A stretch of DNA of 5,411 bases from Pseudomonadota bacterium (GTDB taxonomy: Bacteria > Pseudomonadota > Alphaproteobacteria > Acetobacterales > Acetobacteraceae): contig JAJXSZ010000207.1 of the NCBI GenBank assembly GCA_021784255.1, positions 1 to 5,411 of the forward strand, read 5' to 3'. The notes beneath the pieces are model-generated. The model saw only the letters and a list, made by a program, of their open reading frames with translations, did no database searches and was not told the origin of the DNA. Positions within the stretch are counted from its first letter, which is position 1; every line of letters begins with the position of its first letter. The position numbers and the translations under genes were made by a program. Shown here piece by piece: positions 1 to 5,411 of this stretch.

Positions 1-1173
1 GCCGCGCTCGACCGGCCCGACGGCGCCACCGTGGTCGATGGCCACGGCGCGGTGCTGTGCCCGGGCCTCGTCGACATGCGCGTGCAGCTCGGCGAGCCCG
101 GCTACGAATACCGCGAGACCATCGCCTCCGCCGCCGCCGCCGCCGCCGCCGGCGGCATCACCACGCTCGCCTGCCTGCCCGACAGCCGCCCCGCGCTCGA
201 CGACCCGGCGCTGGTGCGCCTGTTGCGCGCCCGCGGCGAGGAAACCGGCTCGCTCTCCATCCTGCCCTATGGCGCGCTCACCCGCGGCTGCGAGGGCCAG
301 GACCTGGCGGAACTCGGCCTGCTGCGCGAGGCCGGCGCCGTCGGCTTCACCGACGGCACGCGCACCATCGCCTCCGCCCGCCTGATGCGCCGCGCGCTCG
401 CCTATGCCAGCGGCTTCGGCGCGCCCATCGTGCAGCACCCGGAAGACCCCACACTCGCCGAGGGCGGCACCGCGACCGAGGGCGAGCTCGCGACGCGCCT
501 CGGCCTGCCCGCCATCCCCGCTGCCGCCGAGGCGATCCTGGTCGCGCGCGACATCCGCCTCGCCGAGCTGACCGGCGGCGCGGTCCATTTCGCGCATGTC
601 TCGACCGGGGAAGCGCTCGGCCTGATCCGCGCCGCCAAGGACAAGGGGCTCGCCATCACCTGCGACACCGCGCCGCCCTATTTCGACCTCAACGAGACGG
701 CGATCGGCGCGTTCCGCAGCTTCGCCCGGCTGTCGCCGCCGCTGCGCGCCGAAGCCGATCGCGCCGCCGTCGCCGCGGCGCTGGCCGACGGCACGATCGA
801 TGCCATCGCCTCCGACCACCAGCCGCGCGACGCCGACGACAAGCGCCTGCCCTTCGCCCAGGCCGCCGCCGGCGGCACCGGGCTCGCCACCCTGCTCGCG
901 GTCACCCTGGCGCAGGTGCATGGCGGCGCGCTGCCGCTGGCCCGCGCCATCGCCCTGCTGACGCTGCTTCCGGCCCGCCTGCTCGGCTGCGAGGGCGGAA
1001 CGCTGCGCCGGGGCGCGCCGGCCGATCTCTGCCTGTTCGACCCCGAGCGCGCCTGGCATGTCGAATCCGGCCGGCTCCCCGGCAAGGCGCAGAACACGCC
1101 GTTCGACGGCCGCGGGCTCGAAGGCCGCGTCCTCGCCACCTGGAAAGCGGGGCGGCAGGTCTTCGCCGCATGA
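1..1173 (+). CDS. pyrC: Dihydroorotase-family protein, PyrX-like and probably non-catalytic (5' partial)
   Basis: An amidohydrolase-fold protein of the dihydroorotase family, cytosolic, in de novo pyrimidine synthesis. The frame is open from base 1; 390 codons are present, and perhaps 40 N-terminal residues are missing against a usual length near 430. An ATG at 31 opens no natural start, since the homologous N-terminal strand precedes it. Active enzymes carry DxHxHLREPG after the first strand; here it reads DMRVQLGEPG (bases 73-102), so both metal-binding histidines (now Arg 79-81, Gln 85-87) and the substrate-binding Arg are gone. The usual MPNTxP is LPDSRP (175-192), replacing the substrate Asn. 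Retained are FTDG (346-357), HPED (436-447), AHVST (592-606) and SDH (811-819), but the usual DHAPH ends as DHQPR. This matches the inactive PyrX/pyrC' type that scaffolds class A aspartate transcarbamoylase (PyrB) in pseudomonads. If so, a separate active dihydroorotase should exist elsewhere in the genome. The family call is firm; loss of catalysis is inferred. The stop overlaps the plsY start. Confidence 0.93.
   Translation, partial: AALDRPDGATVVDGHGAVLCPGLVDMRVQLGEPGYEYRETIASAAAAAAAGGITTLACLPDSRPALDDPALVRLLRARGEETGSLSILPYGALTRGCEGQDLAELGLLREAGAVGFTDGTRTIASARLMRRALAYASGFGAPIVQHPEDPTLAEGGTATEGELATRLGLPAIPAAAEAILVARDIRLAELTGGAVHFAHVSTGEALGLIRAAKDKGLAITCDTAPPYFDLNETAIGAFRSFARLSPPLRAEADRAAVAAALADGTIDAIASDHQPRDADDKRLPFAQAAAGGTGLATLLAVTLAQVHGGALPLARAIALLTLLPARLLGCEGGTLRRGAPADLCLFDPERAWHVESGRLPGKAQNTPFDGRGLEGRVLATWKAGRQVFAA
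130..150 (+). repeat. (GCC)7 triplet tract coding for seven alanines
   Basis: Seven consecutive GCC codons in the pyrC-like gene, preceded by TCC and followed by GGC GGC, encode a run of seven Ala before the GGITT segment. The position falls in the first helix of the barrel, where alanine-rich sequence is normal for the family. Slippage here would add or remove whole codons and would not shift the frame. Confidence 0.85.
1170..1173 (+). promoter_or_regulatory. ATGA stop/start overlap, pyrC-plsY
   Basis: The pyrC stop TGA (1171-1173) overlaps the plsY ATG (1170-1172). A purine-rich GGCAGG (1153-1158) lies 11 bases before the ATG and may act as a weak ribosome binding site. Such overlaps usually give translational coupling, with ribosomes finishing the first gene re-initiating on the second. 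Confidence 0.7.
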
Positions 1174-1781
1174 CTGCCGGCAGCGTCATCGCGCCGCTCC
1201 TGACCGGCTACGCGCTCGGCTCGGTGCCGTTCGGCCTGCTGCTCACGCGCCTCGGCGGCGCCGGTGACCTGCGGCACATCGGCTCGGGCAGCATCGGCGC
1301 CACCAACGTGCTGCGCACCGGCCGCAAGGGCCTCGCCGCCGCCACCCTCGTGCTCGACCTCGCCAAGGGCGCGGCCGCCGTGCTGCTGGCGCGCCAGCTC
1401 ACGGGCGAGCCCCAGGCCGCCGCGACGGGCGCGCTGCTCGGCGGCCTCGGCGCCGTGCTCGGCCATATGTTTCCGGTCTGGCTGAAATTCCGCGGCGGCA
1501 AAGGGGTCGCGACCGGCTTCGGCGTGCTGCTCGCGGCAATGCCGCTGGTCGGTGCCATCGCCGCCCTGGTCTGGCTCGGCGTCGCCGCGGCCGTGCGCAT
1601 CTCCTCGGCCAGCGCACTTGCCGCCGCGGCGGCGACCCCGATCGTGGCCTGGCTGCTCGGCCGGCCGCCGCAGGCGGTCGCCGCCGTGCTCGCCATCGCC
1701 GTGCTGGTGGTCATCCGCCACCACGCCAACATCGCGCGTCTGCTCGCGGGGACCGAACCGCGGATCGGCCGCGGCGCGTGA
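1170..1781 (+). CDS. plsY: Acyl-phosphate:glycerol-3-phosphate acyltransferase PlsY
   Basis: Integral inner-membrane enzyme that transfers an acyl chain from acyl-phosphate (made by PlsX) to the sn-1 position of glycerol-3-phosphate, giving lysophosphatidic acid, the first step of phospholipid synthesis. The protein has 203 residues, usual for the family. An N-terminal hydrophobic segment (about 5-24) contains GSVPFG. Motif 1 is GSGSIGATNVLR (residues 38-49), with Ser where many homologues have Asn. Motif 2, the acyl-phosphate site, is GHMFPVWLKFRGGKG (98-112). Motif 3 is RHHANIARLLAGTE (183-196). Other hydrophobic stretches lie at about 54-74, 80-97, 115-140 and 146-182, fitting a multi-pass protein. 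The start is the ATG overlapping the pyrC stop; it leaves the short polar N-terminus typical of PlsY. All key motifs are intact, so the enzyme should be active. Its stop overlaps the dprA GTG. Confidence 0.97.
   Translation: MTAGSVIAPLLTGYALGSVPFGLLLTRLGGAGDLRHIGSGSIGATNVLRTGRKGLAAATLVLDLAKGAAAVLLARQLTGEPQAAATGALLGGLGAVLGHMFPVWLKFRGGKGVATGFGVLLAAMPLVGAIAALVWLGVAAAVRISSASALAAAAATPIVAWLLGRPPQAVAAVLAIAVLVVIRHHANIARLLAGTEPRIGRGA
1778..1781 (+). promoter_or_regulatory. GTGA stop/start overlap, plsY-dprA
   Basis: The plsY stop TGA (1779-1781) overlaps a GTG (1778-1780) that opens the dprA frame. No clear Shine-Dalgarno sequence precedes it; the upstream bases are GC-rich and pyrimidine-interrupted. 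Initiation of dprA therefore probably depends on ribosomes terminating on plsY, which, with the GTG codon, may hold DprA at a low level. The next in-frame ATG lies far inside the protein, beyond conserved sequence, which supports the GTG. Confidence 0.65.
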
Positions 1782-2923
1782 GTCTCTGGCGCCGCCCCCC
1801 GGCCACGCGAGCCACACCGGAGCTGGTCGACGCGCTGCGCCTGGCGCGCACCGAGGGCGTCGGCCCGATCGCCTGGCGCCGCCTGCGCGCGCGCTTCGGC
1901 ACCGCCGCCGCCGCCCTCGCCGAACTTCCCCGCCTCGCCCGCGCCGGCGGCCGCGATGGCGCGCCGCGCACGCCGACCGCGGCCGAGGCGGAGGGCGAGA
2001 TCGCCGCCCTCGACCGCCTCGGCGGGCGCTTCCTGGTCCTCGGCGAGCCGGACTACCCGGCCCTCCTCGCCACCACCGACGACGCCCCGCCGCTGCTCGC
2101 CTGCCTCGGCGAGCCGGAGGTGCTGCAACGCCGGGCGGTCGCCATCGTCGGCAGCCGCAACGCCTCCGCCAATGGCCAGCGCATCGCCGAGCTGCTCGCC
2201 GCCGGGCTGGCGCAGGCCGGCATCGTCGTGGTCTCCGGCCTCGCGCGCGGCATCGACACGGCGGCGCATGCCGGCGCCCTCGCGCACGGGCGCACCGTCG
2301 CCTGCGTCGCCGGCGGGCTCGACCTGCCCTACCCGCCGGAAAACGAAGCGCTGCAGGCGCGCATCGCGCAGGGCGGCGCGGTCCTGGCCGAGGCGCCGCT
2401 CGGCACCGCGCCGCTCGGCCGCGCCTTCCCCCGCCGCAACCGCATCATCGCCGGCCTCGCCCTCGGCACCGTGGTGGTGGAGGCGGCGCCGCGCTCGGGC
2501 AGCCTGCTCACCGCCCGCATGGCCCTCGACGCCGGGCGCGAGGTCTTCGCCGTGCCCGGCTCGCCGCTCGACCCGCGCGCGCGCGGCACCAACAACCTGC
2601 TGCGCGAGGGCGCGCATCTGACCGAGACCGCCGAGGACGTGCTGCGCGAGCTGCCGCGCGAGGCCGCGCCCGGCACCGCCGCGACGCCCTGGCCCGGCCT
2701 CGACGAACCGGCACCGGCCTGGGAAGACTCGGCGCTCCACCTGAAGATAAAATCGCAACTCCTTGAATTGCTGTCGCCTTCACCAACACCTGTTGACGAC
2801 CTCATCCGCCGGTGCCAGTGCTCGGCCGCGGCGGTCAGGGCCACCCTGCTGGAATTGGAGGTCGCCGGCCGCGTCGAATCGCTGCCGGGAAACCGCGTGG
2901 CCCTCATTGCAAAAGACTTCTGA
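1778..2923 (+). CDS. dprA: DNA processing protein DprA (Smf)
   Basis: Cytosolic protein that binds single-stranded DNA entering during natural transformation and loads RecA on it; it is also kept in many bacteria not known to be transformable. The product has 381 residues in the usual three-part layout. Residues about 13-60 form a helical SAM/HhH-like N-terminal region (TEGVGPIAWRRL). The central Rossmann-like DprA domain (about 80-300) shows AIVGSRNAS (122-130), SGLARGID (153-160), FPRRNRIIAG (217-226), SGSLLTARMAL (240-250), VFAVPG (256-261) and GTNNLLREGAHL (270-281). After an acidic, Pro-rich linker (about 295-318) comes a C-terminal winged-helix domain (about 320-378). The core motifs are intact. 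The linker/winged-helix junction (bases 2741-2800) has low GC and rare codons unlike the rest of the gene. The GTG start is chosen because it overlaps the plsY stop and gives the expected N-terminus. The gene ends 21 bp before topA. Confidence 0.96.
   Translation: MSLWRRPPATRATPELVDALRLARTEGVGPIAWRRLRARFGTAAAALAELPRLARAGGRDGAPRTPTAAEAEGEIAALDRLGGRFLVLGEPDYPALLATTDDAPPLLACLGEPEVLQRRAVAIVGSRNASANGQRIAELLAAGLAQAGIVVVSGLARGIDTAAHAGALAHGRTVACVAGGLDLPYPPENEALQARIAQGGAVLAEAPLGTAPLGRAFPRRNRIIAGLALGTVVVEAAPRSGSLLTARMALDAGREVFAVPGSPLDPRARGTNNLLREGAHLTETAEDVLRELPREAAPGTAATPWPGLDEPAPAWEDSALHLKIKSQLLELLSPSPTPVDDLIRRCQCSAAAVRATLLELEVAGRVESLPGNRVALIAKDF
2741..2800 (+). other. Low-GC, rare-codon patch inside dprA
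   Basis: These 60 bases contain 28 G or C (about 47%), well below the surrounding sequence. Of the 20 codons, only 9 end in G or C, and they include ATA, AAA, CAA, CTT, GAA, TCA, CCA, ACA, CCT and GTT, which are scarce elsewhere in the window. The patch encodes DprA residues 322-341, the first helix of the winged-helix domain and the loop after it. The reading frame is kept. No good sigma-70 promoter could be assembled in it. Confidence 0.75.
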
Positions 2924-2927
2924 AGGA
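2922..2927 (+). promoter_or_regulatory. Possible ribosome binding site for topA, overlapping the dprA stop
   Basis: GAAGGA is the only Shine-Dalgarno-like purine run before topA. It overlaps the dprA TGA and ends 17 bases before the topA ATG at 2945, longer than the usual 5-10. Either spacing is relaxed here or topA relies partly on ribosomes arriving from dprA. The topA start itself is not in doubt, because the conserved Toprim strand begins within three residues of this ATG. Confidence 0.45.
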
Positions 2928-2944
2928 CCCAACGCGGCCAGCCC

Positions 2945-5411
2945 ATGACCGACGTCGTCGTCGTCGAATCCCCCGCCAAGGCCAAGACGATCAACAAGTA
3001 TCTCGGCACCGGCTACACGGTGCTGGCGAGCTTTGGCCATGTCCGCGACCTGCCGGCCAAGGACGGCTCGGTCCGCCCGGACCAGGACTTCGCCATGGAC
3101 TGGGAAGCCGACGACCGTGGCGAGCGCCAGGTCGCCGCCATCGCCAAGGCGATGAAGGGCGCCTCGACGCTCTACCTCGCCACCGACCCGGACCGCGAAG
3201 GCGAGGCGATCTCCTGGCACGTCCGCGACATGCTCGCGAAGCGCCACGCGCTGGCCGGCAAGGCGGTGCGCCGCGTCACCTTCAACGAGATCACCCGCAC
3301 CGCCGTCACCTCGGCCATGGCGCATCCGCGCGAGCTCGACCAGCCGCTGATCGAGGCCTATCTCGCCCGCCGCGCGCTCGACTACCTCGTCGGCTTCACC
3401 CTCTCGCCGGTGCTGTGGCGCAAGCTGCCCGGCAGCCGCAGCGCCGGGCGCGTGCAGTCGGTGGCGCTGCGCCTGATCTGCGAGCGCGAGGCCGAGATCG
3501 AGGCCTTCGTCGCGCGAGAGTACTGGAGCGTCGAGGCCGGCTTCAGCACCCCTGCCGGCGCGCCGTTCACCGCCCGGCTGACGCATCTGGACGGCCGCAA
3601 GCTCGACCAGTTCGACCTCGGGGACGCCGCCTCCGCCGAGGCCGCGCGCCAGGCCGTTCTGGCCGGGCGGTTCGCGGTCGCCGAGGTCGAGCGCAAGCGC
3701 ACCCGGCGCAACCCGCCGCCGCCCTTCACCACCTCGACGCTGCAGCAGGAGGCGTCGCGCAAGCTCGGCCTCGGCGCCCAGGCGACGATGCGCCTCGCCC
3801 AGCAGCTCTACGAGGGTGTTGACATCGGCGGCGAGACGGTCGGCCTCATCACCTACATGCGCACCGACGGCGTCCAGATGGCGCGCGAGGCGATCGGCGC
3901 CATCCGCGAGCATATCGGCGGCCGCTTCGGGCAAGCCTACCTGCCGGGCGCCGCGCGCGAATACAGCACGCGCGCCAAGAACGCGCAGGAAGCGCACGAG
4001 GCGATCCGCCCCACCGATGTCGAGCGCACGCCGGATTCCGTCGCCCGCCACCTCAAGCCCGAACAGCTTCGCCTCTACGAGCTGGTCTGGAAGCGCGCCG
4101 TCGCCTCGCAGATGCAATCCGCCGAGATCGACCAGGTCGCGGTGGACGTCGCCGCCCCGGCGGCACCGCGCAGGCCGGTGCTGCGCGCGAACGGCTCGAC
4201 CATCGCCTTCGACGGCTTCCTGCGGCTTTACCGCGAGGACGAGGACGAGGAACCCGCCGAAAAGCAGCCGGGCGCCGAGGCTGAAGGCGAACGGGTGCTG
4301 CCGCCGATGGACAAGGGCAACCCACTCGGCCTCGGCCAGGTGCTCGCCGAGCAGCACTTCACCCAGCCCCCGCCCCGCTACTCCGAGGCGAGCCTGGTCA
4401 AGCGCCTCGAGGAGCTGGGCATCGGCCGGCCCTCCACCTACGCCTCGATCCTGTCGGTGCTGCAGGACCGCAGCTATGTCCGTCTCGAACGCCGCCGCTT
4501 CATCCCCGAGGACCGGGGCCGGCTGGTCACCGCCTTCCTGACCAGCTTCTTCCGCCGCTACGTCGATACCGGCTTCACCGCCTCGCTCGAGGACCAGCTC
4601 GACGAGATCTCCGGCGGGCGCGCCGACTGGCGCCAGGTCATGGCCGCGTTCTGGGCCCACTTCTCGAAGGCGGTCGAGGAGACCCGCGACCTCACGATCT
4701 CCGACGTGATCAGCGCGCTCGACGCCGATCTCGGGCCGCATTTCTTTCCCGCCCGCGCCGACGGCACGGACCCGCGGCTGTGCCCCTCCTGCGGCAAGGG
4801 CCGGCTCGGGCTCAAGCTCGGCCGGCTCGGCGCCTTCATCGGCTGCTCCAGCTATCCCGCCTGCCAGTACACCCGCCCACTGGCGGTGCTGAACGGCGAG
4901 GGCAACGGCGCGACCCTGAAGGAAGGCGCACGCGAGCTCGGCCACGACCCGGCGAGCGGCGAGGCGATCACCGTCCGCCGCGGCCCCTACGGGCTCTATG
5001 TGCAGGCGGGCGAGGCCACCGAGGGCGCCAAGGCCAAACCGCGCCGCGCCAGCCTGCCGCGCGGCATGGACGGCGACGCCATCACCCTGGAGCAGGCGCT
5101 GGGGCTGCTGTCGCTGCCGCGCGAGATCGGTGCGCATCCCGAAACGAAACAGGCGATCACCGCCGGCATCGGCCGGTTCGGCCCCTATGTGCGCATGGGC
5201 AGCATCTATGCCTCGCTCGACCGCGACGACGACGTGCTGGCACTCGGCCTCAACCGTGCCGTGGACCTGCTGGCGAAGAAGCTCGCCGGCGTGCGCAGCC
5301 TCGGCGCGCATCCCGCCGACGCCGCCGAGGTGACGCTGCGCAAGGGCCGCTTCGGTCCCTATGCGCGCCACCACGACATCGTCGCCAACCTGCCGCGCGG
5401 GGTAGCGATGG
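2945..5411 (+). CDS. topA: DNA topoisomerase I, type IA (3' partial)
   Basis: Monomeric enzyme that relaxes negative supercoils by cutting one strand through a 5'-phosphotyrosyl link, Mg-dependent. The frame stays open to the window end: 822 codons, with perhaps 50-80 missing from a usual alphaproteobacterial length near 870-900. The Toprim domain has the catalytic Glu8 in VVVVESPAKAKT (4-15) and the metal-binding DPDREGE (Asp81, Asp83, Glu85). SAGRVQS follows at 166-172 and PFTTSTLQQEASRKLG from 260. The nucleophile is Tyr304 in GLITYMRTDG (300-309), with Arg306 beside it. AHEAIRPT (350-357) and RYSEASLVKRLEELGIGRPS (478-497) complete the core. An acidic linker (431-449) interrupts domain II. 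One four-Cys zinc ribbon is present (Cys613, 616, 634, 640), against three in E. coli, followed by basic GxxGxY-type repeats at 680-686, 743-749 and 801-807. This tail is normal for alphaproteobacteria. All catalytic residues are present. Confidence 0.98.
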   Translation, partial: MTDVVVVESPAKAKTINKYLGTGYTVLASFGHVRDLPAKDGSVRPDQDFAMDWEADDRGERQVAAIAKAMKGASTLYLATDPDREGEAISWHVRDMLAKRHALAGKAVRRVTFNEITRTAVTSAMAHPRELDQPLIEAYLARRALDYLVGFTLSPVLWRKLPGSRSAGRVQSVALRLICEREAEIEAFVAREYWSVEAGFSTPAGAPFTARLTHLDGRKLDQFDLGDAASAEAARQAVLAGRFAVAEVERKRTRRNPPPPFTTSTLQQEASRKLGLGAQATMRLAQQLYEGVDIGGETVGLITYMRTDGVQMAREAIGAIREHIGGRFGQAYLPGAAREYSTRAKNAQEAHEAIRPTDVERTPDSVARHLKPEQLRLYELVWKRAVASQMQSAEIDQVAVDVAAPAAPRRPVLRANGSTIAFDGFLRLYREDEDEEPAEKQPGAEAEGERVLPPMDKGNPLGLGQVLAEQHFTQPPPRYSEASLVKRLEELGIGRPSTYASILSVLQDRSYVRLERRRFIPEDRGRLVTAFLTSFFRRYVDTGFTASLEDQLDEISGGRADWRQVMAAFWAHFSKAVEETRDLTISDVISALDADLGPHFFPARADGTDPRLCPSCGKGRLGLKLGRLGAFIGCSSYPACQYTRPLAVLNGEGNGATLKEGARELGHDPASGEAITVRRGPYGLYVQAGEATEGAKAKPRRASLPRGMDGDAITLEQALGLLSLPREIGAHPETKQAITAGIGRFGPYVRMGSIYASLDRDDDVLALGLNRAVDLLAKKLAGVRSLGAHPADAAEVTLRKGRFGPYARHHDIVANLPRGVAM
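4781..4864 (+). other. Single zinc ribbon of TopA
   Basis: Within topA, CPSC (Cys613, Cys616) is followed 17 residues later by Cys634 and then Cys640, in the pattern CxxC-x17-Cx5C, with GRLGAFIGCSSYPAC resembling the second half of the zf-C4_Topoisom family. It binds single-stranded DNA in family members. No second or third Cys4 unit follows within the window; the later tail carries cysteine-free repeats instead. Confidence 0.85.

Noticed and set aside
57..1781. A 574-codon plus-strand frame that looks like a long N-terminal extension of PlsY
   Set aside because: The part before 1170 is an Arg/Pro/Ala-rich out-of-frame reading of pyrC. PlsY homology begins at the ATG at 1170, and PlsY proteins are about 200 residues.
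1208..2758. A 516-codon minus-strand open frame across plsY and dprA
   Set aside because: Low-complexity, motif-free translation opposite two intact conserved genes; a high-GC shadow.
2725..2821. Possible sigma-70 promoter for topA (TAAAAT at 2748-2753; TTGAAT at 2763-2768; TTGACG at 2793-2798)
   Set aside because: None pairs with a partner at usual spacing: upstream of TAAAAT is no TTGACA-like box, and 17 bases after TTGAAT and TTGACG lie ACACCT and CAGTGC, which are poor -10 boxes.
2924..2944. Terminator or regulatory RNA between dprA and topA
   Set aside because: Only 21 bases, with no stable stem-loop and no T run.
4229..4294. Acidic, low-complexity insert in TopA (residues 429-450) as a foreign insertion
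   Set aside because: It falls at a loop in the type IA core where alphaproteobacterial TopA proteins commonly carry variable acidic linkers, and its codon use matches the rest of the gene.
2780..5374. An 864-codon open frame on the minus strand opposite topA and the end of dprA
   Set aside because: Its translation has no recognisable motifs and is rich in Ala, Gly, Arg, Asp and Glu. It lies wholly opposite well-conserved genes. Long stop-free antisense frames are expected when the sense strand has very high third-position GC, which removes the reverse complements of stop codons.

Overview
The window is one uninterrupted run of four plus-strand genes from a very GC-rich bacterium: a dihydroorotase-family gene (pyrC, 5' end cut off), plsY, dprA and topA (3' end cut off). 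Nearly every base is coding. The first three genes overlap by 4 bp at each junction (ATGA, then GTGA), and only 21 bp separate dprA from topA. No terminator-like hairpin or convincing promoter lies between them, so the layout reads as one transcription unit. Coding regions use G or C at almost every third codon position. The gene order, the form of the PyrC-like protein and the single-zinc-finger TopA with C-terminal repeats point to an alphaproteobacterium. I lean towards Rhodospirillales/Acetobacteraceae, but the family is a guess.

Layout: 1-1173 is the dihydroorotase homologue, which has lost the N-terminal metal-binding histidines and several substrate-binding residues and is probably a non-catalytic PyrX-type partner of aspartate transcarbamoylase. 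1170-1781 is PlsY, the membrane acyl-phosphate:glycerol-3-phosphate acyltransferase. 1778-2923 is DprA, the single-stranded-DNA-binding RecA loader of natural transformation. 2945-5411 holds the first 822 codons of DNA topoisomerase I. From family knowledge, pyrB probably lies just upstream; the remaining few dozen TopA codons, and possibly rnr, probably lie downstream.

The genes serve separate core tasks (pyrimidine synthesis, phospholipid synthesis, processing of incoming DNA, relaxation of negative supercoils). Their tight packing suggests shared expression and translational coupling rather than one pathway. I see no mobile element, CRISPR array, RNA gene or novel multi-gene system. The points most worth a second look are the degenerate active site of the PyrC-like protein and a sharp patch of low GC and rare codons at the start of the DprA C-terminal winged-helix region. 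Lesser points are the in-frame arrangement of dprA and topA, a (GCC)7 tract in pyrC, and a local grouping of GANTC sites near the topA start.
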